Assembly: GCA_019245115.1 (NCBI GenBank)
Contig: JAFARZ010000375.1
Coordinates: 1-45,778 of the forward strand
Origin: Streptosporangiaceae bacterium
GTDB taxonomy: Bacteria > Actinomycetota > Actinomycetes > Streptosporangiales > Streptosporangiaceae
Length of the DNA: 45,778 nucleotides
Direction: 5' to 3'
Made by a program: the position numbers and the translations under genes. The notes under the pieces were generated by a model that worked only from the letters and a program-made list of their open reading frames with translations, was not told the DNA's origin and made no database searches. Below are positions 31,577 to 39,577 of this stretch, in pieces (position 1 is the stretch's first letter; each line of letters opens with the position of its first letter).

Positions 31577-32377
31577 GTGACCAACGCCCCGAACGACGAG
31601 TACCTCCAGCTCCCCGGCGGCCGGGTACACCTGCTCCGCGGCGGCGAGGGTGAGCCGTTGCTCTTCCTGCACGCGGCCGGCGGCGCGGGGACGTGGCTCG
31701 AGTTCCACCAGCTCCTGGCGCGCGGATTCGACGTGATCGCGCCTGACCACCCTGGTTTCGGCGGATCGGACGAGTTCGCCGAAGCAGAGGGAGTGGACGA
31801 TCTCGTCTATCACTACCTCGACGTGATGGACGAACTCGGGCTGGATCGCCCGCACGTGACCGGTGCCTCCTTCGGCGGCTGGATCGCCGCCGAACTCGCC
31901 GTCGTCGCCCCCGACCGCGTCGCCTCCCTGGTGCTGCTGAGCCCGGCCGGCCTGCGGCTGCCAGAGCATCCGGTCGCTGACCTGTTCATCATGTCGCCGG
32001 ACCAGCTGGTCGCGGCCCTCTACCACGATCCCGAGATCGCGGCCAGAGCGTTCCCCGCCTCGCCCGACCTGGACTTCGTGCTGGCGCAGTACCGCGACCT
32101 GGCCGCGCTGGCCCGGTTCGCCTGGGCTCCGTTCATGAGCAATCCCAAGCTGGAACGCAGGCTGCACCGGATCACCGCGCCCACGCTGGTCGTCGCACCG
32201 TCCGACGACCGCCTCATCCCCACCGCCCACGCCCGGCGGTACGCGGAGCTGATCCCGGGAGCGCGCCTCGCCGAGATCCCGGACTGCGGCCATGCGATGT
32301 ACTTCGAACGGCCCGCGGAGTTCGCCGGCATCACGGCCGCGTTCGCCGGCGAAATCAGCCTGGCCAAAAGCAGCTAG
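31577..32377 (+). CDS. Alpha/beta-hydrolase
   Basis: 266 residues from GTG 31577, preceded by AGGAGG at ideal spacing. LLFLHAAGGAGTWLEFHQLL (HxxGG oxyanion block), VIAPDHPGFGGSD, HVTGASFGGWIAAELAVVAP (nucleophile Ser in GASFGG), APTLVVAPSDDRLIPTAHAR (Asp) and IPDCGHAMYFERP (His). The set is that of the epoxide hydrolase / C-C hydrolase superfamily. The LLM gene begins 17 nt downstream, so an operon with it is certain by spacing. Confidence 0.9.
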   Translation: MTNAPNDEYLQLPGGRVHLLRGGEGEPLLFLHAAGGAGTWLEFHQLLARGFDVIAPDHPGFGGSDEFAEAEGVDDLVYHYLDVMDELGLDRPHVTGASFGGWIAAELAVVAPDRVASLVLLSPAGLRLPEHPVADLFIMSPDQLVAALYHDPEIAARAFPASPDLDFVLAQYRDLAALARFAWAPFMSNPKLERRLHRITAPTLVVAPSDDRLIPTAHARRYAELIPGARLAEIPDCGHAMYFERPAEFAGITAAFAGEISLAKSS

Positions 32378-32394
32378 CGGATTGGAGTTAGCTG

Positions 32395-33552
32395 GTGAAG
32401 TTCAGCTTCTTCCACCTGATGCCCTACCCCTACCTCCCCGACGACTTCGACGAGAAATACCAGTCGACATCGCTCACGTTCCCGAACAAGCATTTCGACC
32501 CCAAGCTCGGCAACCAGCTCTACCACCGCTACCTCGATGAGCTCGAGTATGCCGACAAGCTGGGTTTCGACGGGATCGCGGTCAACGAGCACCACCAGAC
32601 CGCCTACGGCCTGATGCCGTCGCCCAACATCATGGCCGCCGCTCTCGCGCGGCGTACCGAGCGGGCGCGGATCATGGTGCTCGGAAACGCCATCGGCATC
32701 CGCGGCAATCCATTGCGCGTCGCGGAGGAGATCGCGATGCTCGACCACTTGTCCGGCGGGCGCGTGGTTTCCGGCTTTGTCCGCGGCATCGGCTGGGAGT
32801 ACTTCGGCCATAGCATCAGCCCCACCCGCTCCCGGATGAGGTTCAACGAGGCCCACGATCTGATCATCAAGGCCTGGACCTCAGAAGAGATGTTCCAGTG
32901 GATCAGCCCCAATTACGAATATCGCTACGTGAACCTCTGGCCACGGCCGCTGCAGCAACCCCATCCGCCCGTTTACATACCGGGCGCGGGCAGTACGGAG
33001 ACAATGAAGTTCTGCGCCGAGCGCCGCTACACCTACATGTCGGTCTACGCGCCGGCCCGCGTCGTGCGTATGTGGTTCGACGGCTACCGCCGGGCCGCGG
33101 ACGAGCTTGGTTATGTCCCCGACCCGGAGAAGATCGCCTTCTCGGTTCCCGTTTACGTCGCCGACACTGACGAGCAGGCCCATCGCGAGGCCCGTCCCGC
33201 GGTGGAGTGGCTGTTCGGCAAGGGGCTGAAGATGACCGCTGCGCTGCACAATCCGCCCGGGTATATGTCGGTGTCCTCGCTGCGCGGCGTGCTGATGGCC
33301 GGTATGAAGCCGTTCTCCGCGCTGAGCTATTCCGATCTCCTGGCCGGAGGCCAGGCTGTGGTGGGCAGCCCTGAAACGGTCGTGAACAGACTTCGTGCCC
33401 TATATGCGGAACTCGGCGGCTTCGGCCAGCTCATCGGCCTGTTCGCGATCGGCCCCACGACGCACGAACAGGTCACGAGGAGCGCGGAGTTGTTCGCCAC
33501 GGAGGTAATGCCCGCCCTGCGCCCCCTCGGCACCGCTGCGGACACGGGGTGA
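32395..33552 (+). CDS. LLM-class flavin-dependent oxidoreductase
   Basis: 385 residues, GTG start with TTGGAG upstream. MKFSFFHLMPYPYLPDDFDE, LGFDGIAVNEHHQTAYGLMP, RARIMVLGNAIGIRGNPLRV and GRVVSGFVRGIGWEYFGHSI are LLM barrel blocks. PVYIPGAGSTETMKFCAERR and AGGQAVVGSPETVVNRLRAL complete the C-terminal part. This is the type with the long loop after strand 1 that is common in degradation clusters with alpha/beta-hydrolases. It probably oxygenates a small compound whose product the upstream hydrolase cleaves. The stop lies inside the hairpin at 33546-33599. Confidence 0.9.
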   Translation: MKFSFFHLMPYPYLPDDFDEKYQSTSLTFPNKHFDPKLGNQLYHRYLDELEYADKLGFDGIAVNEHHQTAYGLMPSPNIMAAALARRTERARIMVLGNAIGIRGNPLRVAEEIAMLDHLSGGRVVSGFVRGIGWEYFGHSISPTRSRMRFNEAHDLIIKAWTSEEMFQWISPNYEYRYVNLWPRPLQQPHPPVYIPGAGSTETMKFCAERRYTYMSVYAPARVVRMWFDGYRRAADELGYVPDPEKIAFSVPVYVADTDEQAHREARPAVEWLFGKGLKMTAALHNPPGYMSVSSLRGVLMAGMKPFSALSYSDLLAGGQAVVGSPETVVNRLRALYAELGGFGQLIGLFAIGPTTHEQVTRSAELFATEVMPALRPLGTAADTG

Positions 33553-33599
33553 ATGTGCCGTCGTCCCCCCTGGAAGGGGGACGACGGCACATTCACCCC
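33546..33599. terminator. Strong bidirectional hairpin between convergent genes
   Basis: Perfect 24-bp arms (GGGGTGAATGTGCCGTCGTC-CCCC, 33546-33569, and its complement 33576-33599) around the 6-nt loop CTGGAA. It includes the LLM stop codon and lies 25 bp from the 3' end of the converging AhpD-like gene. It shares TGAATGTG/CACATTCA ends with the palindrome at 49-102. No T-run. Confidence 0.75.
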
Positions 33600-33623
33600 C
33601 CGGCGGCGGCGGGCGACGGGACT

Positions 33624-34097
33624 TCAGGTCCACCGGCCGGGCTGGTAGGCGCCGGCCGGCTGCTGGGTGATGACGTTCATGCGGTTGTAGGCGTTGATGA
33701 CGGCGATGAGCGACACCAGCGCGGCGAGTTGCTCGTCGTCGTAGTGCTTGGCCGCGTTCGCCCACACCTCGTCGCTCACGCCGCCGGCCGCGTCGGCGAT
33801 GCGGGTGCCCTGCTCGGTGAGCTCAAGAGCGGCCCGCTCGGCCTCGGTGAAGACCGTCGCCTCACGCCACACCGCGACCAGGTTGAGCCGCGTCTGGGTC
33901 TCTCCCGCGTGCAGTGCGTCCTTGGTGTGCATGTCGGTGCACATCGCGCAGCCGTTGATCTGGCTGGCCCGGATCTTCACCAGTTCCTGGGTCGCGGGCG
34001 GCAGGGTCGACTCGGACACGGCCCTCCCCGCTGAGTTGATGTACTTGGCGAACTTCGCCGCCACAGTGCTGCCGTAGTAGTCGAGACGAGCGTCCAC
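33624..34097 (-). CDS. Carboxymuconolactone decarboxylase/AhpD-like protein
   Basis: 157 residues from GTG 34097 (AAGGAG six nt upstream). LVKIRASQINGCAMCTDMHT contains the CxxC-xxH motif of AhpD-like alkylhydroperoxidase domains. LDYYGSTVAAKFAKYINSAG and HYDDEQLAALVSLIAVINAY fit the CMD helical fold. The two Cys make it a likely thiol peroxidase partner or peroxide-linked protein. Longer upstream frames have no support. Divergent from the HTH/Clp-N operon and sharing its twin palindromes. Confidence 0.92.
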   Translation of the reverse strand: MDARLDYYGSTVAAKFAKYINSAGRAVSESTLPPATQELVKIRASQINGCAMCTDMHTKDALHAGETQTRLNLVAVWREATVFTEAERAALELTEQGTRIADAAGGVSDEVWANAAKHYDDEQLAALVSLIAVINAYNRMNVITQQPAGAYQPGRWT

Positions 34098-34129
34098 GAT
34101 GATCTCCTTGGGCGTTGTCGCGGCCGAAG

Positions 34130-34175
34130 TGTCAACCGATGTTGACAACGCGGCCGCTGTCAACCTAGATTGACA
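34130..34175. promoter_or_regulatory. Twin TGTCAA-N6-TTGACA operators between AhpD-like and HTH/Clp-N genes
   Basis: Two 18-bp inverted repeats, TGTCAACCGATGTTGACA (34130-34147) and TGTCAACCTAGATTGACA (34158-34175), 28 bp apart start to start. The second ends 2 nt before the ATG of the HTH gene. Both share TGTCAAC at the left. TTGACA inside each may also serve as a -35 element. The HTH protein or an outside redox regulator could bind. Confidence 0.75.
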
Positions 34176-34177
34176 CC

Positions 34178-34399
34178 ATGGAGAAGGCACCGGAACTGGC
34201 CGCCGCGGCCGACAGCGCCGATCCGCGCACGGGGCTGCAGGCAGTCGCCGCCCTGCGGCGGTTGCTCGAACAACTCGAGGCGCTCCAAGTCGACAACGCC
34301 CGGGCGCACGGCTGGTCCTGGCAGGAGATCGCTGTGGTCCTCGGTATCTCACGCCAGGCCGTACACAAAAAACACGCGCGCCGCGTGCGCGCACGCTGA
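34178..34399 (+). CDS. Small helix-turn-helix protein
   Basis: 73 residues. RRLLEQLEALQVDNARAHGW is a helix, and WSWQEIAVVLGISRQAVHKK is a sigma-70 region 4/HTH-type motif ('s..eIA..LG.srqaV..r..R'), ending in a basic tail HARRVRAR. This short HTH/Clp-N gene pair is common in actinobacteria. It could bind the palindromes ending 2 nt before its ATG; translation is then from a very short or absent leader. Confidence 0.8.
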   Translation: MEKAPELAAAADSADPRTGLQAVAALRRLLEQLEALQVDNARAHGWSWQEIAVVLGISRQAVHKKHARRVRAR

Positions 34400-34413
34400 G
34401 GGGATAGCAAGCG

Positions 34414-35034
34414 ATGCTCGAACGATTCACTACCGACGCAAGGCGCATGGTGCTGCTCTCCCGGGACAAGGCGGCCGAGCGCGGCGACGAACGCATCCGC
34501 CCGGCTCACCTGCTGTACGCGCTGGTCACATCGGACGGCATGGCGCAGCGAGTGCTGGAAGAACTAGGCGTCACCCCGGGAGGAGTCGAACGCGAGCTGG
34601 GCGCCCCGAGCGGCGCGGCCACCGGCCCGGGGGCCGGCGCGGCCACCGGCCCGGCGGCCGGGCAGCCGGACGACAGCCAAGCACTGAAGGCCATCGGAAT
34701 AGACCTCGATGAGATCCGGCGCAAGATCGAGGAGAGTTTCGGCGACGGCGCGCTGGATCGTCTGTCGCTGAGCTCCAGCGGTCCGCTTACCCGCACCGGC
34801 CCGCGGATCGCGCTGACCAGTGAGGCGAAGGGCGCTCTCTACATGGCCCTCCGGGAAGCCCGCACGCTGCGCCACCGCTATATCGGCACCGAGCATCTGC
34901 TGCTGGGCCTGCTGCGGGTCGGGCAGCTGAACCGCTTCGGTGACTTTACCCCGGCCACCCTCCGCGCCCTCGGCATCGACCCGGTCGCGGCGCGCGAACG
35001 TGTCCTCGCCGAACTGGTCCAGGCTCAGCCGTGA
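34414..35034 (+). CDS. Clp N-terminal (Clp-N repeat) domain protein
   Basis: 206 residues with two Clp-N-like repeats and no AAA+ domain. Repeat 1: MLERFTTDARRMVLLSRDKA, IRPAHLLYALVTSDGMAQRV. A Gly/Ala/Pro linker follows (residues 65-90), then repeat 2: TSEAKGALYMALREARTLRH and GTEHLLLGLLRVGQLNRFG. In ClpA/ClpC this domain binds substrates and adaptors; stand-alone versions may deliver substrates or act as chaperones. The start ATG follows GAGGGG. It overlaps the next gene by 4 nt, so it is translationally coupled to the ABC transporter. Confidence 0.9.
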   Translation: MLERFTTDARRMVLLSRDKAAERGDERIRPAHLLYALVTSDGMAQRVLEELGVTPGGVERELGAPSGAATGPGAGAATGPAAGQPDDSQALKAIGIDLDEIRRKIEESFGDGALDRLSLSSSGPLTRTGPRIALTSEAKGALYMALREARTLRHRYIGTEHLLLGLLRVGQLNRFGDFTPATLRALGIDPVAARERVLAELVQAQP

Positions 35035-35948
35035 TAGAGGTCGAGGGACTGGTCCGCCGCTTCCGCTCGACGACGGCGCTGGATGGCATCGACCTGGCGG
35101 TATCCGCCGGATCCGTGCTGGCCCTGCTCGGCCCGAACGGCTCCGGCAAGACCACCACGATCCGCATCCTGTCCACGCTGCTGAGGCCGGATGCCGGTCG
35201 GGTCACCGTGGCCGGCTTCGACCTGCGCACCCGCCCGATGGCCGTCCGTGCGGCGATCGGCCTGACCGGCCAGTACGCATCGGTGGACGAGACGCTGACC
35301 GGCCGGGAGAACCTCGAGCTCATCGGCTCCCTGCTGGGCCTGCGCAAGGCCGAGCGAAAGGCCCGGGCCGCCGCGCTGCTCCGCCGGATGGATCTCGCCG
35401 CGGCGGCCGGCCGGTCCGCCAGGACCTACTCGGGCGGCATGCGCCGCCGGCTGGACCTGGCCGTCAGCCTGTGCGGCCGGCCGCGGGTGCTGTTCCTCGA
35501 TGAGCCGACCGCGGGCCTGGACCCGCATGGCCGGATCGGGTTGTGGGACACGATCCGGGACCTGGTGGCCGAAGGCGCCACCGTGCTGCTCACCACCCAG
35601 TACCTGGAGGAGGCGGACCAGCTCGCGGATCGCATCGTTATGCTCGACCGTGGTCGCGTGATCGCCGAAGGCACCAGCGCGGAGCTGAAGGCACGCACCG
35701 GCGGTCAGGTCCTCGACATCCAGGCGCCCGCCGACGACCTGGCCAAGGCCGCCGATGTCCTGGCCGACCTAGGCGGCGGCCCGCACTCCGGCGCGATCCG
35801 CGTCCCCGCGCCCGGTCCGGCCGTCGTGGCCGAGTCACTCCGCCGCCTCGAAGCGGCGGGCATCGCGGTCACCGGGCTCGCGCTGCACCAGCCGAGTCTG
35901 GACGAGGTCTTCATCCGGCTGACCGGGAGCGCGGAGCAGCCGGCATGA
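35031..35948 (+). CDS. ABC transporter ATP-binding protein, DrrA-like
   Basis: 305 residues, GTG start. Walker A GPNGSGKTT, Q-loop LTGQYASVDETLTGRENLEL, signature YSGGMRRRLDLAVSLCGRPR, Walker B VLFLDEPTAGLDPH and the H-loop LLTTQYLEEADQLADRIVML. The C-terminal extension to residue 305 with RLEAAGIAVTGLALHQPSLD and EVFIRLTG is that of the DrrA (daunorubicin resistance) group. It energises export with the permease encoded immediately downstream, whose ATG overlaps its stop. Substrate unknown. Confidence 0.93.
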   Translation: MIEVEGLVRRFRSTTALDGIDLAVSAGSVLALLGPNGSGKTTTIRILSTLLRPDAGRVTVAGFDLRTRPMAVRAAIGLTGQYASVDETLTGRENLELIGSLLGLRKAERKARAAALLRRMDLAAAAGRSARTYSGGMRRRLDLAVSLCGRPRVLFLDEPTAGLDPHGRIGLWDTIRDLVAEGATVLLTTQYLEEADQLADRIVMLDRGRVIAEGTSAELKARTGGQVLDIQAPADDLAKAADVLADLGGGPHSGAIRVPAPGPAVVAESLRRLEAAGIAVTGLALHQPSLDEVFIRLTGSAEQPA

Positions 35949-36751
35949 GCGCCGCTACCGCCGATTTTTACAACGAACGGCCTGGGGTTGCCCGGACCAG
36001 CCACCAGTCTCTCGCACTGGCCTGGCGGACACTGCGGCCGCTGCTTCGCTCCCCCGTGATGATCGTCACCGACGCGCTGCGGCCCGTGCTGCTCGTGCTG
36101 CTGTTCAACTTCGTGTTCGGCGGCTCGATCACTCTGCCCGGCGGCCTGAAGTACATCAGCTATCTCGTCCCGGGCATCCTCGTCCAGCAGGTCGCGTTCT
36201 TCTCCGCGCTCACCGCCGCCGGGATGGCGGCCGACATGACCAACCACATCCTGGACCGGTTCCGCTCGCTGCCGGTCGCCCGGTCCGCGTACCTGACCGG
36301 CCGTGTGCTGGCCGATACCGCCAGGATGCTGCTGTCGGAGGCGGTCATCATCACCGTCGGCGTCGCGCTGGGGTTCCGGTTCGGCGGGGGCTTCGCGGCC
36401 GGCGCCGGCGGGTTGCTGCTCGGTGTCGCGTTCGGCGTTTCCGTCGCCTGGCTGGGCGTCGCCACGGCGATGGTGGTACGCAACCCCGAGCTGGTGCAGA
36501 TGGTCTGGTTCGTCTCGATGATGCCGCTGATCTTCGCCAGCTCGATCTTCGCTTCGCCCAGCCGGATGCCGGGCTGGTTGCAGCCGCTGGTGCGGGCCAA
36601 CCCGCTCAGCGTGGTGGCCGACGCGGAGCGGGCGCTCCTGCTCGGCGGTCCGGCGGCCACGCCTGTCTGGCACGCCGTGGCATGGATCGCGGGCAGCTCC
36701 GTGGTGTTCTTCGCCTGGGCCGTTCACCGCTACCGAAGCCTCGGCGGCTAA
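35945..36751 (+). CDS. ABC-2 type permease, DrrB-like
   Basis: 268 residues with six hydrophobic segments (VLLVLLFNFVFGGSITLPGG, ISYLVPGILVQQVAFFSALT, ... VAWIAGSSVVFFAWAVH). MAADMTNHILDRFRSLPVAR is the conserved ABC-2 cytoplasmic loop and IFASSIFASPSRMPGWLQPL the DrrB-type block. ATGA overlap with the ATP-binding gene. Partner of that subunit in exporting a drug-like or lipid molecule. Confidence 0.93.
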   Translation: MSAATADFYNERPGVARTSHQSLALAWRTLRPLLRSPVMIVTDALRPVLLVLLFNFVFGGSITLPGGLKYISYLVPGILVQQVAFFSALTAAGMAADMTNHILDRFRSLPVARSAYLTGRVLADTARMLLSEAVIITVGVALGFRFGGGFAAGAGGLLLGVAFGVSVAWLGVATAMVVRNPELVQMVWFVSMMPLIFASSIFASPSRMPGWLQPLVRANPLSVVADAERALLLGGPAATPVWHAVAWIAGSSVVFFAWAVHRYRSLGG

Positions 36752-36753
36752 CG

Positions 36754-37452
36754 ATGGGCGCCCACGATGGCCTGTTCCGCGAGCGCCGCGGCAGCGGCCC
36801 GCCGTTCCTCGTAATTCCTGGCGCCAGCGGTGGCTCCGCCATCTTCGCCAGCCTGGCTGACGCGCTCGCGGAGCGCTACACGGTGCTGACCTATGACCGC
36901 CGGGGTCACGCCCGAAGCGGCCCGGATGCCGCCGAGTTCAGTGTCGCCAGTCACGCGGCCGACGCCAGGGCGGTTATCGCCGACAGCGGGCTTGGCGCGG
37001 CGACGGTACTCGGCATCAGCGCGGGCGCGATCATCGGGCTCGACCTGGCGGCGCGCTTCCCTGAGGTGGTCAGCACGGTTGTCGCGCACGAGCCGCCGCT
37101 GTACTCGGTGCTGCCGCGCCCCCGTGTGCGGACGGCGGTCCGCCGCACCGTGTTGCGCGTCCGCGCCCGCCGCTCGGCCGGCGCGCAGGCGTTCCTGACC
37201 CGCGAGATGCGCGGGTTCCACGGCTACGACGCCGGCCAGCTTTCCGCCATCACGGTCCCGGTCGTGCTCGGGGCCGGCCAAGACAGCCGTGGCAACAGCC
37301 GCTACCGGATCAGCCGCCTGCTGGCCGACCGCCTGGGCGCGCGGTTCGCCGAGTTCCCCGGCGGGCACCGCGGCGCGATGACCCATCCCGGCGAATTCGC
37401 CGCCACGCTCATCCAGGTCCTCGACGCCCTCTCAGCTACGGGTTCTGGATGA
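36754..37452 (+). CDS. Alpha/beta-hydrolase
   Basis: 232 residues, two nt after the permease stop. FLVIPGASGGSAIFASLADA, YTVLTYDRRGHARSG, VLGISAGAIIGLDLAARFPE (nucleophile Ser in GISAGA) and FPGGHRGAMTHPGEFAA (His). Aspartate near the VVLGAGQDSRGNS strand. It seems to be co-transcribed with the ABC transporter and may modify the exported compound or confer self-protection. Its end overlaps the converging DUF397-like gene by 17 nt. Confidence 0.88.
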   Translation: MGAHDGLFRERRGSGPPFLVIPGASGGSAIFASLADALAERYTVLTYDRRGHARSGPDAAEFSVASHAADARAVIADSGLGAATVLGISAGAIIGLDLAARFPEVVSTVVAHEPPLYSVLPRPRVRTAVRRTVLRVRARRSAGAQAFLTREMRGFHGYDAGQLSAITVPVVLGAGQDSRGNSRYRISRLLADRLGARFAEFPGGHRGAMTHPGEFAATLIQVLDALSATGSG

Positions 37453-37666
37453 AGTTGCCGTAGTCGTCGATGTCGAACTCACCGTCTTTGACGCCGGCCA
37501 CGAACGCGTCCCATTCGGCCTGGGTGAAGTAGAGCTTGCCGGCGTCAGGGTTGGCCGCGTCGTACATGACGTAGAGCTTGTCTTCGTCGGTCTTGTGCGG
37601 GGCTGCCGAGGTGTCGGTCGTGACGTACACCTCTACCCGGCTCTCCTGTTCCGGCAGCGAATTCAT
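37436..37666 (-). CDS. DUF397-like small acidic protein
   Basis: 76 residues. KLYFTQAEWDAFVAGVKDGEFD matches the C-terminal half of DUF397 ('ft..eW.aFlagvk.geFd'). The N-terminal part (SRVEVYVTTDTSAAPHKTDE) departs from the usual 'W.KSS.S....CVEVA' of that family, so it is a divergent or partial member. DUF397 proteins usually pair with XRE regulators; none is next to it here. Confidence 0.7.
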   Translation of the reverse strand: MNSLPEQESRVEVYVTTDTSAAPHKTDEDKLYVMYDAANPDAGKLYFTQAEWDAFVAGVKDGEFDIDDYGNFIQNP

Positions 37667-37682
37667 GGCGATGAGCCTACCG

Positions 37683-38327
37683 TTACGACTCCAGGTACTT
37701 GATGGTGGCCAGCACCCGGCGATTGTCGTCGCTGGACGGCGGAAGCCCCAGCTTGGCGAAGATGCTGGCGACGTGTTTCTCGACTACCCGGGGCGAGATC
37801 GCGAACGCGCTGGCGATGGCGGTGTTGGAGCGGCCCTGGGCGATGAGCGTGAGCACTTCCCGCTCCCGCGGTGTCAGGACGGCCAGGGCGTCGGCGCGCC
37901 GGCTGGCGCTGAGCAGATGGCGGACCACCTCAGGATCGAGCACGGTGCCGCCGGACGCCACCCGGGCGAGCGCGTCGACGAAGTCGCGGACGTCGGCGAC
38001 CCGGTCCTTCAGCAGGTAGCCGACGCGCTGAGGGCTTGCGGCGATCAGGTCGGCGGCGGACCGGGTCTCGATGTACTGGGAGAAGACCAGCACTCCGACC
38101 TGCGGGTGATCGCGACGGATGGCCAGGGCGGCCCGCAGCCCCTCGTCGGTATGGGTGGGCGGCATGCGCACGTCGATGATCGCGACATCCGGCAGGTGCT
38201 CGCCGACGGCCTGGAGCAGCGCATCGGGGCCGGCCACCGCGGCCAGGACGTCGTGGCCGCGTCGGGACAGCGTCTGGGTGAGTCCGTCCCGCATGATCGC
38301 GGCGTCTTCGGCGATGACAATACGCAT
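37683..38327 (-). CDS. NarL/FixJ-type response regulator
   Basis: 214 residues. Receiver domain: MRIVIAEDAAIMRDGLTQTL (acidic pocket), AIIDVRMPPTHTDEGLRAAL (phosphorylated Asp), GVLVFSQYIETRSA and GYLLKDRVADVRDFVDAL. Effector: LTPREREVLTLIAQGRSNTA with ISPRVVEKHVASIFAKLGLP, a LuxR-type HTH. It overlaps the histidine kinase stop by one nucleotide, and together they form a two-component pair controlling presumably the ABC transporter encoded upstream in the same operon. Confidence 0.95.
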   Translation of the reverse strand: MRIVIAEDAAIMRDGLTQTLSRRGHDVLAAVAGPDALLQAVGEHLPDVAIIDVRMPPTHTDEGLRAALAIRRDHPQVGVLVFSQYIETRSAADLIAASPQRVGYLLKDRVADVRDFVDALARVASGGTVLDPEVVRHLLSASRRADALAVLTPREREVLTLIAQGRSNTAIASAFAISPRVVEKHVASIFAKLGLPPSSDDNRRVLATIKYLES

Positions 38328-39550
38328 CAGGCGTGCCCCGGTAGCTCGATGGTGATGGTGGTCGGACCGCCGGGCGGGCTGTCGATATCCAGTTGCCCGT
38401 CCACGGTCTGCACGCGTTCCAGCAACCCGGCCAGCCCTCCCCCGGCGACCTGGCGGGCGCCGCCGGATCCGTTGTCGGTCACCGTCACGGCGAGCCGGCC
38501 GCCCTTCTCCTCGGCTTGGATCGTGACGTTGCTGGCTCCGCTGTGCTTGGCCGCGTTGGCCAGGATTTCGGCCGCGCAGAAGTAGGCGATGGCCTCGATC
38601 GCGGGCGAGGGCCGGGTCACCGTCCGCACGCTGACGCCGACTGGAATCGGGCTGGTGTCCGCCAGGGAGGCGAGCGCGGCGGCGAGGCCGCGGTCGAGCA
38701 CCGGAGGGTGGATGCCGCGGGCCAGGTCCCGCAGTTCGGTGAGGGTCTGCTTGGCGTTGGCGTGCGCCGTCTCGATCAGCGTGCGGATGTGCTCGTCGGC
38801 GGGTTCGAGGATTTCCTTGATCTCGCCCAGGTTCATGGCCAGCGCGGCCAGCCGGACCTGGGCGCCGTCGTGCAGGTCCCGCTCGATGCGGCGCAGCCTG
38901 GCCACCGACTCATCCACCGCGCGGGCTCGTTTTTCCTGCAGGTCGCGGGCGCGCTCGGCGGCGGCGGCGATGCGCGCTTGCGCGTCGCGTTCGGCTTCCA
39001 GGCGGGCGGCGCGCTCCTCGACCGAGGCATAGTAGGCGCGCCGGTACCGGTAGGCCACCGAATCGCCCAGCACCCACGCGGTCAGCGTCACGCAGCCGAG
39101 CCCGGCGGCCGCGGTCAGCACCGCCGTGCCTGAGTAAGCGTGATGGGCCGGGCCCCAGCGGGCGACAGCCACCGCCGAGCCGGCCAGACACACCACCAGC
39201 CCGGCGACGGAGACCCGACGCGGCCGGTATGCCGCGAGGGTGTACAGCAACACCAGGATGGCCAGGTCAGCGTTGTTTGGCTGGAGGGCGAAGTTCTTCG
39301 CCGGGGCGCCGTACTGTACGCCGAAGGCGACCTGCGCGGCCCCGATGGTCACCGCGACGGCGAACGCCGTCACCGGGTAGCGGCGCCGCGCGGTGACGGT
39401 GGCGGCGAGCACCACCGTCACCGCGACATAGGCGGCTCGCGTGGCGCCATCGGCCGTCCCCGCCGGGAGCTGGGACGCGGCCACCACCAGCAGCGTCAGG
39501 GCCAGCAGACCGTCCGCCTGCCAGGGATGCCCGCGCAGCCAGGAGCGCAT
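38327..39550 (-). CDS. Sensor histidine kinase, NarL-partner (HisKA_3) type
   Basis: 407 residues. The first 165 residues are mostly hydrophobic, with about five membrane helices (LLALTLLVVAASQLPAGTAD, YVAVTVVLAATVTARRR, LAILVLLYTLAAY and so on) and no clear external sensor domain. Then a coiled-coil (ERAARLEAERDAQARIAAAA), HisKA_3 with the phosphoacceptor in RIERDLHDGAQVRLAALAMN, and an HATPase domain (AEILANAAKHSGASNVTIQA, VTDNGSGG). The ATG at 39550 is preferred; a GTG lies at 39574. Operon: ATP-binding, permease, kinase, regulator. Confidence 0.92.
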   Translation of the reverse strand: MRSWLRGHPWQADGLLALTLLVVAASQLPAGTADGATRAAYVAVTVVLAATVTARRRYPVTAFAVAVTIGAAQVAFGVQYGAPAKNFALQPNNADLAILVLLYTLAAYRPRRVSVAGLVVCLAGSAVAVARWGPAHHAYSGTAVLTAAAGLGCVTLTAWVLGDSVAYRYRRAYYASVEERAARLEAERDAQARIAAAAERARDLQEKRARAVDESVARLRRIERDLHDGAQVRLAALAMNLGEIKEILEPADEHIRTLIETAHANAKQTLTELRDLARGIHPPVLDRGLAAALASLADTSPIPVGVSVRTVTRPSPAIEAIAYFCAAEILANAAKHSGASNVTIQAEEKGGRLAVTVTDNGSGGARQVAGGGLAGLLERVQTVDGQLDIDSPPGGPTTITIELPGHA

Positions 39551-39577
39551 ACCTGGCACCCTAACCGAGGACACGGC

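Noticed and set aside
30304..31584. Minus-strand ORF of 426 codons opposite the permease gene
   Set aside because: Composition is that of antisense GC-rich DNA; the permease frame has 12 membrane segments and APC motifs.
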